From Marinobacter sp. SS21 (GTDB taxonomy: Bacteria; Pseudomonadota; Gammaproteobacteria; Pseudomonadales; Oleiphilaceae), in NCBI RefSeq assembly GCF_028369065.1, contig NZ_JAQNDA010000010.1, positions 1 through 64,000 of the forward strand: a stretch of 64,000 nt of DNA, given 5' to 3'. The translations under genes and the position numbers were made by a program. The notes below the pieces were generated by a model. The model did no database searches, was not told where the DNA came from, and was given only the letters and a program-made list of their open reading frames with translations. Shown one piece after another: positions 36,154 through 45,758 of this stretch (positions are counted from its first letter, which is position 1; the number at the start of each line of letters is the position of its first letter).

Positions 36154-36825
36154 GTGGAGTTCCAGTTCGAATTTGACTGGCAGGCGGCCATCAATTCCCT
36201 TCCCTTTCTGCTGAAAGGCATCCCCTACACCCTGCTGATCTCATTCGGCGGTCTGGCCATCGGGTTTGTCCTGGGCATTCTTTTCGGCCTGCTCAGCCTC
36301 AATAAGCACCGCGCCCTGAAATGGCCGGCCACGGCCTACATCGAGGTCTTCCGCGGCACACCGATCCTGGTGCAGGTACTGTTTATCTTTTACGGTCTAC
36401 CTGACATTATCGGCGCCCCCATCCATCCACTGGTGGCCGGCATTGCCGCGATTGCACTGAACTCTGGCGCCTACATTTCCGAAGTGGTCCGGGGCGGCGT
36501 GCAGTCCATCGACCGGGGGCAGACCGAAGCCGGACTGTCGCTGGGTCTGTCCCGCAGCCAGACCTTCTGGGCAATTATCTGGCCTCAGGCGTTTCGACGG
36601 ATGATTCCCCCCCTGGGCAACCAGGCCATCGTCAGCATCAAGGACACGTCGCTGTTTTCGGTGATTGGCGTAGGCGAACTGGTGCGCCAGGGCCAGGTCT
36701 ACATCGCCAATACCTTTACCGCCTTTGAGGTCTATTTTGCGGTGGCGGTGCTGTATCTGATCATCACCCTGTCGCTGTCGCTGGTGCTGCGCTTCTTCGA
36801 ACGCCGCGGCCTGGGCTCTGCGTGA
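36154..36825 (+). CDS. Polar amino acid ABC transporter permease
   Basis: 223 residues with about five membrane helices. The His/Glu/Gln permease signature is present: [18 protein letters not shown] (about 70) and the ATPase-contacting EAA loop [25 protein letters not shown] split around residue 115. A single permease gene implies a homodimeric channel. It starts with GTG at 36154, about 100 bases after the binding-protein gene, and ends 13 bases before the ATPase gene. Confidence 0.92.
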   Translation: MEFQFEFDWQAAINSLPFLLKGIPYTLLISFGGLAIGFVLGILFGLLSLNKHRALKWPATAYIEVFRGTPILVQVLFIFYGLPDIIGAPIHPLVAGIAAIALNSGAYISEVVRGGVQSIDRGQTEAGLSLGLSRSQTFWAIIWPQAFRRMIPPLGNQAIVSIKDTSLFSVIGVGELVRQGQVYIANTFTAFEVYFAVAVLYLIITLSLSLVLRFFERRGLGSA

Positions 36826-36838
36826 GGAAACCGTCACC

Positions 36839-37585
36839 ATGGCACACATCGTAAAAATGCAGGGCATGAACAAGTACTTTGGCAGCCTCCATGTCCTCAA
36901 GGATATTGAACTGACGGTGGAATCCGGCGAGGTGGTGGTCATCATCGGCGCCAGCGGCTCCGGCAAGTCCACCCTGATTCGCTGCGTGAATGGCCTCGAA
37001 GAGTTCGAGTCAGGTCAGCTTACCGTGGACAACCGCTCGCTTGCGCCCAGGGGCGGCAATCAGAGGTCGCTGTCCGCGATCCGCAAAGAGGTAGGCATGG
37101 TTTTCCAGCAGTTCAACCTGTTCCCGCATCTCACGGTAAAACGCAACATTATGCTGGCACCGATCAAGGTCAAGAGCACCCGTGAGGCGGATGCGGAAAA
37201 GACCGCCCTGCGCTTGCTGGACCGGGTCGGCATCGGCAACCAGGCGGAGAAGTACCCATCCCAGCTCTCCGGGGGCCAGCAGCAACGGGTGGCCATTGCC
37301 CGGGCCCTGGCCATGGAACCACGACTGATGCTGTTTGATGAGCCTACATCGGCGCTGGATCCGGAAATGATCGGGGAAGTTCTGGACGTGATGCGGGAAC
37401 TGGCCAAGGAGGGTATGACCATGATGGTGGTCACCCATGAGATGGGCTTCGCCCGGGAAGTGGCCGACCGGGTGATCTACATCCATGAAGGCCAGATTGT
37501 GGAACAGGGCCAGCCAGACGCGGTGTTCGACAATCCGCAGAACGAGCGCACCCAGGCGTTCCTGTCCCGGGTACTTAGCCACTGA
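36839..37585 (+). CDS. Polar amino acid ABC transporter ATPase
   Basis: 248 residues of the GlnQ-type ABC ATPase family. Walker [10 protein letters not shown] (about 37-45), Q-loop [10 protein letters not shown], signature [15 protein letters not shown] (about 141), Walker [15 protein letters not shown] and switch His in VVTHEMGFA are all intact. It powers uptake through the permease encoded 13 bases upstream. Downstream, the convergent DUF2505 gene ends 43 bases away. That gap contains CAGCCA-GCTT-TGGCTG, a small hairpin that may separate the two transcripts. Confidence 0.95.
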   Translation: MAHIVKMQGMNKYFGSLHVLKDIELTVESGEVVVIIGASGSGKSTLIRCVNGLEEFESGQLTVDNRSLAPRGGNQRSLSAIRKEVGMVFQQFNLFPHLTVKRNIMLAPIKVKSTREADAEKTALRLLDRVGIGNQAEKYPSQLSGGQQQRVAIARALAMEPRLMLFDEPTSALDPEMIGEVLDVMRELAKEGMTMMVVTHEMGFAREVADRVIYIHEGQIVEQGQPDAVFDNPQNERTQAFLSRVLSH

Positions 37586-37628
37586 GCGGGCCAGCCAGCT
37601 TTGGCTGACCGCCCCTTATAAAGCCCCG

Positions 37629-38132
37629 TCAGGCCTGTGCCGCGTACAGCAGGGCGCAGCTGGCGGCGTGTTCCCGCTCAATCTTGAGCCGGGAGTCCTC
37701 CAGCAGGAATTTGGCCACTTTCTTGCCGATCAGCGGCAGATCGCAGCGGACGCTGAGCGTCACGTAGTTGATACAGTTATTCTGGTGACCCTGCAGGCGC
37801 ATGTTGCCCTTGATTTTGGCGGGCACGCCTTCGATGTGGACGCGAAATTCACAGTGCCACTCGTTATCATCTTTACGGAACCAGTGTTCCTCCTGCCGGA
37901 CCCGATTCCACTCTTTGTGGAAGCTGGCGAGAATGCCTGGCACTTCCCGGGCGCTGCGCACCTCTCTGGAAATCACCAGCTTTCCGGTCTGATCGGAACG
38001 ATTGCACTCGTCGACATGCACATTACGAGCCCCCACATCCGCATTCTTCTGCAGAATGTGCTGCTCATTGAAAAAGGCACCCAGCACTCGATCAAGGCTC
38101 GAGTCATAGGCGTGTGTTACTTCCAGCTCCAT
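37629..38132 (-). CDS. DUF2505 family protein
   Basis: 167 residues matching DUF2505, a START/SRPBCC-like fold seen in proteobacteria and actinobacteria. The N-terminus ELEVTHAYDSSLDRVLGAFFNEQHILQKNADVGARNVHV (split here across residues 2-40) and a basic C-terminal helix with LIGKKVAKFLLEDSRLKIERE are recognisable. The fold suggests binding of a hydrophobic ligand. No function is known. The gene stands alone, divergent from bioA. Confidence 0.8.
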   Translation of the reverse strand: MELEVTHAYDSSLDRVLGAFFNEQHILQKNADVGARNVHVDECNRSDQTGKLVISREVRSAREVPGILASFHKEWNRVRQEEHWFRKDDNEWHCEFRVHIEGVPAKIKGNMRLQGHQNNCINYVTLSVRCDLPLIGKKVAKFLLEDSRLKIEREHAASCALLYAAQA

Positions 38133-38315
38133 AGCGGCCTCCGAATCTTCTTATTGAATGATTTTCCTGCGCTGAGCAAATCCGGACATTGGCCGCTAGG
38201 TCAGGTAACGCTGGCATTGTAGCCAGCATTTCCCCCCGCGTTCCGTCAAGGTGTAAAAGTCGGGATCACCTCAGTATGATTGGGGCTCGCTATCAGACCA
38301 CAGCCTGAGACCGGT

Positions 38316-38388
38316 TGCGACCGACCGCCACCAATGTCTAATGCCACGAACCGGGCTATCCGGTGGCGGCGTAGTAAGATCGGTCGCA
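38316..38388 (+). promoter_or_regulatory. Structured inverted repeat in the bioA leader region
   Basis: TGCGACCGA and CCGCCACC (38316-38332, contiguous) pair with GGTGGCGG (38362-38369) and TCGGTCGCA (38380-38388). The 3' side is interrupted by ten unpaired bases (38370-38379). The result is a 17-pair split stem ending 34 bases before the bioA ATG. It could be an mRNA leader structure or a compound operator. I could not match it to a known riboswitch or to the BirA operator. Confidence 0.6.
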
Positions 38389-38422
38389 CTCTTGAGTAAA
38401 GAAGCCGACAGGAGAGATCACC

Positions 38423-39772
38423 ATGCGCAATGCCGACTTGGTCGCGAGAGACCTCAAGTTTGTCTGGCACCCATGCACACAAATGAAAGACCACGAAAGC
38501 CTGCCACTGATTCCCATCAAGCGTGGCGAAGGCGTCTGGCTGGAAGATTTTGAGGACAACCGCTACATCGACGCCGTCAGCTCCTGGTGGGTCAACTTGT
38601 TTGGACACGCCAACCCCCGGATCAATGCCGCCATCCAGGAACAGATTGGCAAGCTGGAGCACGTAATCCTCGCCGGCTTCAGTCATGAGCCGGTGGTCAA
38701 CCTGTCCGAGCGGCTGGTGGAGATCACCCCGCCGGGACTGAACAAGTGCTTCTACGCCGACAATGGTTCTTCCGCCATCGAAGCGGCGCTGAAAATGAGC
38801 TATCACTACTGGAAGAACCACGACAAACCGGGTAAGAAGAACTTCGTCAACCTGAGTAACAGCTACCACGGTGAGACCCTCGGCGCACTGGCGCTGGGGG
38901 ACGTTGCGCTGTACAAGGACACCTACCAGCCGCTGCTGATGGAAGTCATCACCGCACCGTCGCCGGACGCCTTCAACAAGGAGCCGGGTGAAACCGACGA
39001 GCAGTATGCCCTGCGCCAATTTGAGGCGATGGAGAAAATCCTTGCCGAGCAGCACGAAGAGATCTGCGCGGTGGTGGTAGAGCCGCTGATCCAGTGCGCC
39101 GGCGGCATGCGCATGCACCACCCGATTTACCACACCAAATTGCGGGAAGCCTGTGACCGCTATGACGTTCACCTGATTGCCGATGAAATCGCGGTGGGCT
39201 TCGGCCGCACCGGCACCCTGTTCGCCTGCGAGCAGTCCGGCATTACCCCCGACTTCATGTGCCTGTCCAAGGGACTGACCGCCGGTTACCTGCCGCTTTC
39301 GGTGGTGCTGACCACCGACACCGTGTACAACGCCTTCTACGACGACTACGAAACCCTGCGCGCCTTCCTGCACTCCCACAGTTACACCGGCAATCCCATT
39401 GGCTGCGCGGTGGCGCTGGCCACGCTGGATATATTCCGCGACGACCAGGTGATCGAAAACAATCGCCGGCTGTCCGCCTGCATGGCGGAATCGGTGGCCC
39501 ATCTGGCCGACCACCCCCATGTTGGCGACATCCGTCAGCACGGCATGACGCTGGCCGTCGAGATGGTCAAGGACAAGGCCAGCAAGACCCCCTTCCCCTG
39601 GCAGGAGCGCCGGGGCATCCGGGTGTACCAGCACGCCCTGACCCGCCAGGCTCTGCTGCGGCCATTGGGCAACGTCGTCTACTTTATGCCGCCCTATGTC
39701 ATCACCGAGGAGCAGATCCGCCATCTGGCCCAGGTCGCCACCGAGGGCATCGAAATTGCCATCAGGGACTGA
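38423..39772 (+). CDS. bioA: Adenosylmethionine-8-amino-7-oxononanoate aminotransferase
   Basis: 449 residues, a class III PLP aminotransferase that uses S-adenosylmethionine as amino donor in biotin synthesis. Diagnostic segments are WHPCTQMKDHE (N-terminus), SSWWVNLFGHANPRI (about 53), NGSSAIEAALKMSYHYW (about 113), SYHGETLGALALGD, DEIAVGFGRTG (about 254) and the PLP lysine in CLSKGLTAGYLPLS (about 283). The SSWWVN motif separates it from other class III transaminases. No other bio gene is adjacent. rsmE follows after three bases. Confidence 0.95.
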   Translation: MRNADLVARDLKFVWHPCTQMKDHESLPLIPIKRGEGVWLEDFEDNRYIDAVSSWWVNLFGHANPRINAAIQEQIGKLEHVILAGFSHEPVVNLSERLVEITPPGLNKCFYADNGSSAIEAALKMSYHYWKNHDKPGKKNFVNLSNSYHGETLGALALGDVALYKDTYQPLLMEVITAPSPDAFNKEPGETDEQYALRQFEAMEKILAEQHEEICAVVVEPLIQCAGGMRMHHPIYHTKLREACDRYDVHLIADEIAVGFGRTGTLFACEQSGITPDFMCLSKGLTAGYLPLSVVLTTDTVYNAFYDDYETLRAFLHSHSYTGNPIGCAVALATLDIFRDDQVIENNRRLSACMAESVAHLADHPHVGDIRQHGMTLAVEMVKDKASKTPFPWQERRGIRVYQHALTRQALLRPLGNVVYFMPPYVITEEQIRHLAQVATEGIEIAIRD

Positions 39773-39775
39773 GCG

Positions 39776-40525
39776 ATGAGGACGCCCCGCATCCACACTC
39801 CGGTGGCACTGGCCGCCGGCGCCAGCGTCGATCTGGACGAACAGGCATCCCAGCACGTTGGCCGGGTTCTGCGCATGCAGGTGGGCCAGGCCCTGCTGCT
39901 GTTCAACGGTGACGGTTACGATTACCCGACCACCATCACTGAGGTCGGCAAACGCCGAGTCAGCGTCACCGTGGCAGAGCCCCAACCGAACCACAGCGAA
40001 TCACCGCTACGCCTGGTTCTGGGCCAGACCCTGTCCAAGGGCGACCGCATGGACTACGCCATTCAAAAAAGCGTGGAAATGGGCGTATCTGCCATCGCCC
40101 CCTTGGTCACTGAGCGTTGCGACGTTCGCCTAAAAGGCGACCGGGAAGAGAAGCGCGTGCGCCACTGGCAGGCGGTGGCAATCAGTGCCGCTGAGCAGTG
40201 TGGCCGCGCCCGGGTGCCGGAGATCCTGCCGGTGATGACCCTGGAGCAATGGTTTGAGCACACCCGGGCGCTGGCCGTGCGGCTGGTGCTTCACCATCGC
40301 GCCAGCCAGTCCCTGGCCAGCCTGGCCAGACCGGACGAAGTGGCGCTATTAATCGGCCCCGAAGGCGGCTTGTCCGAGGCTGAAATCGACGCGGCGGAAC
40401 GGGCGGGCTTCCTGCCGACCACCCTGGGCTCACGGGTACTGCGCACCGAAACCGCGCCGGTGGCGGCCATGGCGGTATGCCAATGGCTGTGGGGGGATTT
40501 TGGCCCGCCGCCAGCATGCGACTGA
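39776..40525 (+). CDS. rsmE: 16S rRNA (uracil1498-N3)-methyltransferase
   Basis: 249 residues of the SPOUT superfamily RsmE, which methylates U1498 of 16S rRNA using S-adenosylmethionine. An N-terminal PUA-like domain (HVGRVLRMQVGQALLLFNGDG) precedes the SPOUT knot with KGDRMDYAIQKSVEMGVSAIAPLVTERC split near residue 90, LLIGPEGGLSEAEI (about 193) and LGSRVLRTETAPVAAM (about 220). Start is three bases after the bioA stop, with GGGACTGAGCG as ribosome site region. Both genes consume S-adenosylmethionine. Confidence 0.95.
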   Translation: MRTPRIHTPVALAAGASVDLDEQASQHVGRVLRMQVGQALLLFNGDGYDYPTTITEVGKRRVSVTVAEPQPNHSESPLRLVLGQTLSKGDRMDYAIQKSVEMGVSAIAPLVTERCDVRLKGDREEKRVRHWQAVAISAAEQCGRARVPEILPVMTLEQWFEHTRALAVRLVLHHRASQSLASLARPDEVALLIGPEGGLSEAEIDAAERAGFLPTTLGSRVLRTETAPVAAMAVCQWLWGDFGPPPACD

Positions 40526-40708
40526 GACGTTGCCAGGCAGTAACGCCAGTCTTTATCGGCACCCCAGTCATTGACAATATTAACAGTCGGCAACATTATC
40601 CAGCGGTTGCTTCAGGAACCCATACTTGGCGAGGCGCGCTTTTGACCGGACCGGCTCGGTCTTTAGCTCCAATAAAATCAAAACGATAAAACGACACGCG
40701 AGTTCCGG

Positions 40709-41944
40709 ATGACGAATATTTTTTATCAAGCTGAATTCTGGCAGTACCTCAGTATTCCGGTCATTGCCGCGTTGATCGGCTGGTCCACCAACTGGCTGGC
40801 CATCAAGATGACGTTCTACCCCCTCGAATTCATCGGCAAGCGCCCCATCTGGGGCTGGCAAGGCATCATCCCCTCCAAGGCCAGAAAGATGGCCGCCATC
40901 AGCGTTGACGCCACCATCTCCAAGATCGGCACCGTGCAGGAGATTTTCGAGCAAATCGACCCCAAGGTGCTGGCGGCGCATACGGTGTCTTCGGTTCTTC
41001 CCCGCGTTGAAGAATACGTCGATGAGATGATGCTGACCGAGTATCCCACCTTCTGGGAGAACCTGCCCATGTCCGCCCGGCGCATGGTCTATGACCGGGT
41101 TCGCAAGGCCACGCCGCAGCTGGTGGACAACCTGGTGGACGATCTGACCGATAACATCGAAGGCCTGCTGGACATCAAGGGCATGGTCATCGAGCGGCTG
41201 GCGAGCGACAAGCGCCTGCTCAACCGCATTTTCCTGGAGTGTGGCGAGGTGGAGTTCCGCTTCATCGTCAACTCCGGGCTCTACTTTGGATTCCTGTTCG
41301 GGCTCATTCAGATGGGCGTCTGGTACTTTTACCAGAGCTGGTGGGTACTGCCGATTTTCGGTTTGCTGGTGGGCTGGGCTACCAACTGGATCGCGCTTAA
41401 CGTGATTTTCCGGCCGCTACACCCCAAAAAAGTGGGACCCGTCAAAATCCAGGGCCTGTTCCTGCGACGCCAGACCGAGGTCGCCCACTCGTTTTGCCAC
41501 ATCGTCACCCACGAAATCCTCACCGTCGGCAACATCATCAATGCCGTCCTCAATGGCCCTAACGGTGAGCGCGCCCAGAACATGGTGAGGAAACACATCA
41601 AGCCACTGGTGGACGAAACCGCCGGCATGGGCAAGGCCCTGACCCAGATGGCCTTCGGTGCCACCGGCTTTGCCACCCTGAAAAACCAGGTTGGCGAGAA
41701 GGCCCTGGAAATCTCCCGCACCTCGTTCAACAACCCAGTGTTCGAGCAGGACCGCGCCCGGGCGGTGGAATCCATTATGGTGGAGCGGATGGTGGCGCTG
41801 TCTTCCGAGGAATTCCAGGACTTGCTGCGACCCTGCTTCCAGGAAGATGAGATCAAGCTGATCATGGTCGGCGCTTTCCTGGGATTTGTCGCCGGTGCCG
41901 GTCAGTTCATCTTTGTCTTCGGCCAGTCTCTGAATTTATTCTGA
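40709..41944 (+). CDS. DUF445 family membrane protein
   Basis: 411 residues with a hydrophobic helix near 12-30, another pair near 190-235 and one at the C-terminus (LGFVAGAGQFIFVFGQ). The repeated segment GWSTNWLAIKMTFYPLEFIGKRP and GWATNWIALNVIFRPLHPKKVGP is typical of DUF445 (YheB-like) proteins. Long helical regions lie between. The role is unknown; relatives are envelope-associated. It follows rsmE by 183 bases, in which I see no convincing element, and is closed by a strong hairpin. Confidence 0.85.
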   Translation: MTNIFYQAEFWQYLSIPVIAALIGWSTNWLAIKMTFYPLEFIGKRPIWGWQGIIPSKARKMAAISVDATISKIGTVQEIFEQIDPKVLAAHTVSSVLPRVEEYVDEMMLTEYPTFWENLPMSARRMVYDRVRKATPQLVDNLVDDLTDNIEGLLDIKGMVIERLASDKRLLNRIFLECGEVEFRFIVNSGLYFGFLFGLIQMGVWYFYQSWWVLPIFGLLVGWATNWIALNVIFRPLHPKKVGPVKIQGLFLRRQTEVAHSFCHIVTHEILTVGNIINAVLNGPNGERAQNMVRKHIKPLVDETAGMGKALTQMAFGATGFATLKNQVGEKALEISRTSFNNPVFEQDRARAVESIMVERMVALSSEEFQDLLRPCFQEDEIKLIMVGAFLGFVAGAGQFIFVFGQSLNLF

Positions 41945-41985
41945 ACGACATCTATACTTCCCCAAAGTCAATCTGGAACCACTGC

Positions 41986-42009
41986 CCCGCCCAGCCATAG
42001 CTGGGCGGG
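41986..42009 (+). terminator. Strong hairpin after the DUF445 gene
   Basis: CCCGCCCAGC (41986-41995) pairs perfectly with GCTGGGCGGG (42000-42009) around CATA. Only TTA follows, not a long T-run. It also lies 24 bases before the HDOD gene start, so it could form in that mRNA leader. Confidence 0.6.
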
Positions 42010-42033
42010 TTACCAGTTCGGGGAGGGCGTTTC

Positions 42034-43059
42034 ATGCCAGGTTTACTATCCTGGATTTCAGAACTGTTCGGCAGTAAACAGGGGGCTCCGCCACCCACCG
42101 GCTCGCGTTTGCTCAACCCGGCCGCGTCCAGCACCATCAACCCGGTTACCGGCACTGCCACACTGCACAAGCTGGAACAACACCTGTTCTGCTGGCTGCT
42201 GGACTCCCCACCGTCGGCACTGACGCCTAACAACGGCGATGCTCACGCGGTGCTGACGAAGCTCGCCAATCGGGTACAGCAGGGCACGCTGGATGAACTG
42301 CCGCAGCAACCCGAGACCTTACCAATGCTACTGCGGGCCTTGGCAGACCCCAACGTCAGCCGCCAGGAAATATCGGACATCCTGCTACAGGACTCTGAGC
42401 TATCCGATCAGCTCCTGATCATGGCTAACAGCCCCTTTTTCCGCCCCGGGGAGGACGCCATCGACTCGGTGGACAAAGCGGTCTTTATGCTTGGCATCAA
42501 CGGTATTCGCAACATCATTTCGGCGACCCTACTGCGCCGAATGATGGCGGCTCGAAACAGCGGCGAAGCGTTGTTCGCGCAACGTGCCTGGCACTGGGGG
42601 CTCTGCTGTGGGCGTGCCGCGGAGCTGATCGCCCAGATCCAGAACAAGGACGGCAGCGCCTACTTCCTCGTCGGACTGTTACCCGCGCTCTCCTATCTCA
42701 CCTTGCACCGGGAAACGCTGCGCATCTACCGCAGCGCACAGGCAAGCCCTGACATCCGCCCGTCGGTGATTCAGCAGGCACTGCAGCTCCACGCCTGGGA
42801 CATCAGCCAACACATCGCCAACCACTGGAACCTGCCACCCCGTTATTCTGCCTATCTGCTGGAAGCCGAACGCCCGGTTCCCCGCAAACCGGACGCCCCG
42901 CTGAACGACGGCATCATCCTCGGAACCCGAGAGATATTGCGCCATTCCCACCAGCGCAACATGGGCGAAACCGAACTGCTGGGGTTACTGGCGTTGACCG
43001 AAGCGCAGTTCCAGTCGGTTCACCAGACCTTGCTAAAATCCCTTCGAGAAGGCAACTAA
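42034..43059 (+). CDS. HDOD domain signalling protein
   Basis: 341 residues. The HDOD domain spans about 85-290: LLRALADPNVSRQEISDILLQDSELSDQLLIMANSPFFRPG, then IDSVDKAVFMLGINGIRNIISATLLRRMM (both split around residues 95-170). HDOD domains are HD-like helical modules in regulatory proteins, usually without full metal-dependent hydrolase motifs. Here the HD pair appears absent. The N-terminal 80 residues are unrecognised. No EAL, GGDEF or receiver domain is attached. It ends three bases before the convergent YihY gene. Confidence 0.88.
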   Translation: MPGLLSWISELFGSKQGAPPPTGSRLLNPAASSTINPVTGTATLHKLEQHLFCWLLDSPPSALTPNNGDAHAVLTKLANRVQQGTLDELPQQPETLPMLLRALADPNVSRQEISDILLQDSELSDQLLIMANSPFFRPGEDAIDSVDKAVFMLGINGIRNIISATLLRRMMAARNSGEALFAQRAWHWGLCCGRAAELIAQIQNKDGSAYFLVGLLPALSYLTLHRETLRIYRSAQASPDIRPSVIQQALQLHAWDISQHIANHWNLPPRYSAYLLEAERPVPRKPDAPLNDGIILGTREILRHSHQRNMGETELLGLLALTEAQFQSVHQTLLKSLREGN

Positions 43060-43062
43060 GGC

Positions 43063-44382
43063 TCACTCCGTCGGTGCCTGCTGGTCTTCTTTCAACAACC
43101 GATCGAAGGTGATCGAGCCGCTGACGATGGGGCGATTCAACAGTGACGCCGGTAACACCCGGGGAAGCCGGTCGGTGACGCCATCGTCATCCCGTCGCAC
43201 CGTGCGCAACACGTCCTCAACGGTAATCAGATCCAAAGAACGCGCCGGCACCAGCAAGTCGCCAGTGCCCCCCGCCAATGACAGCAACCCGGCCCGGATC
43301 AGTTTGTCGCTCACCTGCCGGGTCACCTCCGCCGGCACCCGCAACCGGGACTCCAGCGCCTCCTGCTGGGGCGCTGGACGTCCCTCACTGAAGGGCTTAC
43401 AAACCAGCCACATCATTACCAGAGCCACGTTCTCCTGCAGCTCGGCGGAGGAACGGACCCGGTATCGCTTGGCAATTGCCCCCGGGTTTTGCAGATAGAA
43501 CGCTATGCTGGAACCCAGCAACAGGATCATCCAGTTCACATACACCCAGATCAGCAGAATGATACCGATGGCGAAGCTGGAATAGATGGCGGCGTATTTC
43601 GCGGAACCCGCCACAAAGGACGCAAACAGCATGCTGCCGGCCTGCCAGGTTATTCCTGCCAGCAAGCCCCCGACGAAAGCATACCTGAGTTTGACCCGGG
43701 TATTGGGCATGAAGACATAGACAAAGGTGAACGCCCCCACCACCAGGAAAAACGGCATCAGTCGGCTCACCGCCAGGATCAGCGAGCCGAACGGCTCGAT
43801 GGCCATCAGGCCCTGGACGAAGGTGGAGGACAAAATGGTGGCGGTCATTCCCACCGCGGACACCATCAACAGCGGCCCGATCATGATCACACTGAGGTAG
43901 TTACTGAAGCGCTGCGCCATGGAGCGCATGTCTGGCACGCGCCAAATCACATTGAACGACCGCTCGATCTTCTGTACCAGCGAGATGACCGTATAGACCA
44001 ACAGACCCAGCCCCACCGACCCGAGCACCCCCACCTTCATGTTGTCGACGAACTCGAGTATCCGGTTGCCCAATTCAATGCCCTGCGGTCCCATCGGCTC
44101 AAAGAACTGGAACAGGAACGGCTCCATCTTCTGGTGGACATCCATGGCCTTGAGCACGGAGAAGCTCAGCGCCAGCAGCGGGACAATGCTGAGCAACGTG
44201 GTGTACACCAGGCTCATGGCATGCAGGGTCAGATTACCCAGCAGCAGATCCCGCCCCAGCGCATAGACGGTGCGGCCCAAGGTGTAGAGCCAGGTCCAAG
44301 GGCGATGCTGGGGCGGGTTGGGGTTGGCAAGAATCCATTGTTCAACGGCGTTGAGCCGGTCTTTGAATTGACTGGAGGTCAC
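43063..44382 (-). CDS. YihY/BrkB family inner-membrane protein
   Basis: 439 residues with six hydrophobic helices between about 25 and 300 (for example SLVYTTLLSIVPLLALSFSVL and VGGLLAGITWQAGSMLFASFV split across helices). AYTTLLSIVPLLA-like and NVIWRVPDMRS segments are typical of the family once annotated ribonuclease BN. The C-terminal 140 residues form a soluble winged-helix-like tail (EALESRLRVPAEVTRQVSDKLIRAGLL). The function is unknown; transport or envelope roles are suspected. Confidence 0.88.
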   Translation of the reverse strand: MTSSQFKDRLNAVEQWILANPNPPQHRPWTWLYTLGRTVYALGRDLLLGNLTLHAMSLVYTTLLSIVPLLALSFSVLKAMDVHQKMEPFLFQFFEPMGPQGIELGNRILEFVDNMKVGVLGSVGLGLLVYTVISLVQKIERSFNVIWRVPDMRSMAQRFSNYLSVIMIGPLLMVSAVGMTATILSSTFVQGLMAIEPFGSLILAVSRLMPFFLVVGAFTFVYVFMPNTRVKLRYAFVGGLLAGITWQAGSMLFASFVAGSAKYAAIYSSFAIGIILLIWVYVNWMILLLGSSIAFYLQNPGAIAKRYRVRSSAELQENVALVMMWLVCKPFSEGRPAPQQEALESRLRVPAEVTRQVSDKLIRAGLLSLAGGTGDLLVPARSLDLITVEDVLRTVRRDDDGVTDRLPRVLPASLLNRPIVSGSITFDRLLKEDQQAPTE

Positions 44383-44440
44383 GATTTGTCCTGTTCACGC
44401 GCAAATGGGGTGTAATGCTTACTGTCTGGCCTCTAGGATA

Positions 44441-44540
44441 GTCGACTCACGCCACCTGTCGTCGACTCAAACCACAGGCAGTCCTCTCAAACCACATGCA
44501 GTCCTCTTTAACCGCTGCGGCCCTCTTACACCACATAGTG
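44441..44540. repeat. Five-copy degenerate 20-bp tandem repeat
   Basis: Five units in strict 20-base phase begin GTCGACTCAC, GTCGACTCAA, GTCCTCTCAA, GTCCTCTTTA and CCCTCTTACA, the middle ones sharing ACCACA. The last unit runs into the final codons and stop (44526-44528) of the hydroxyacid dehydrogenase gene, which suggests expansion from the gene end into the gap before yihY. Confidence 0.75.
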
Positions 44541-45488
44541 GGCATTGGTGCCGGCCCGGAAGCCCTCCAGGTTACCGGCGGTGATCCAGACGATACGCTG
44601 CCGCGCCTCCTGGCTGGCCCAGGCCGAATGCGGCGTCAGGATCAGATTGGGGATATCGTCGGCCAGCAAGGGGTTACCGTTGCGAGGCGGCTCCTCGCTC
44701 AAAACGTCGAAGCCGGCGCCGCCGATGGTGCCGGATCGCAGCGCCTCCGCCAGCGCCTGCTCGTCCACCAGACCACCGCGACTGGTATTGATGAGCAGCG
44801 CATGGGGCTGCATCTGCTTCAGCTGCTCGGCGCCAATCAGGTGCCGAGTGTCCTCGGTCAGCAGGCAATGCAGGGACAGCACGTCCACCTTGGGCAACAG
44901 CTCGGCCAGCGGCAATCGCGGATAGCCGTCCACTTCGCCCCGCGGCTGGCCGGGCCGACATCCCAACAGGACGTTCATACCGAAGGCCCGTGCCCGGGCC
45001 GCCACGCCCTGCCCCAGATCGCCGTAACCGACGATCCCCAGGGTACGGCCCTCCAGCTCCATAATCGGGTGTCCCATCAGGCAGAACATATCGCTGGCCG
45101 CCCACCTTCCGTCCCGCACATCGCGATGGTAGTCCAGGAGCCGGGTGGCAAGCGCCAGCATCAGCGTCATGGTGTGCTGAGCCACGGTGGAGCGGCCGTA
45201 GTTCACCACATTCACCACGCGAACGCCGTGGTCGCGGGCGGCCTCCAGGTCCACATTATTGACGCCGGTGGCCACCACCGCCACCAACTTGAGCTCCGGA
45301 CAGGCCTCAAAATGAGCCCGAGTGAGAACAACCTTGTTGGTGAGTACGGTGTCGTACCCTTTGAGCCGGGCTAACACCTGATCCGCATGGGTTCGCTCGT
45401 GGATCATCAGCTGATCGACCACCCGTTCGATCGGCTCCAGGCTCACATCGGCCCCCAACGTCTTGGCATCCAGGAAAACCGCTTTCAT
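44526..45488 (-). CDS. D-2-hydroxyacid dehydrogenase, glycerate dehydrogenase-like
   Basis: 320 residues of the D-isomer-specific 2-hydroxyacid dehydrogenase family. The NAD-binding loop is GRTLGIVGYGDLGQGVAARARAFG (about 145). Catalytic Arg, Glu and His lie in INTSRGGLVDE (about 232), SEEPPRNGNPLL (about 262) and LTPHSAWAS (about 285). NNVDLEAARDHGVRVVNVVNYG near 95 fits hydroxypyruvate/glycerate reductases (HprA-like). Substrate is inferred, not proven. The 3' end is embedded in a tandem repeat. Confidence 0.88.
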   Translation of the reverse strand: MKAVFLDAKTLGADVSLEPIERVVDQLMIHERTHADQVLARLKGYDTVLTNKVVLTRAHFEACPELKLVAVVATGVNNVDLEAARDHGVRVVNVVNYGRSTVAQHTMTLMLALATRLLDYHRDVRDGRWAASDMFCLMGHPIMELEGRTLGIVGYGDLGQGVAARARAFGMNVLLGCRPGQPRGEVDGYPRLPLAELLPKVDVLSLHCLLTEDTRHLIGAEQLKQMQPHALLINTSRGGLVDEQALAEALRSGTIGGAGFDVLSEEPPRNGNPLLADDIPNLILTPHSAWASQEARQRIVWITAGNLEGFRAGTNAHYVV

Positions 45489-45758
45489 AGAGCTTCCTTA
45501 TCTCGCATTGTTACGCAGCATGTTGCTTTAGTGCCCGAACAGCTGACTGCTCAGCTGACTGAACAGGCGCCAGGACAATCCAGGGTTTCAACTTTCTGTC
45601 AGTAGATTACACTCATTGAGACAGGCGCTGAACACACCGGCAGTCGACGCCCGGGCTTTCCGCTGACGCCTGCCTGCGGTTGGCCAGGACGCGAGGTGAT
45701 ACCCCATGGGTCCGGCCGGGTTCAGCGGCGCGTTTCACCCCCAGCGAAGAGAACGGCC

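Noticed and set aside
38246-39994. Large minus-strand open frame opposite bioA and rsmE
   Set aside because: It is a GC-rich shadow of bioA codons, His/Gln/Val-rich without any domain.
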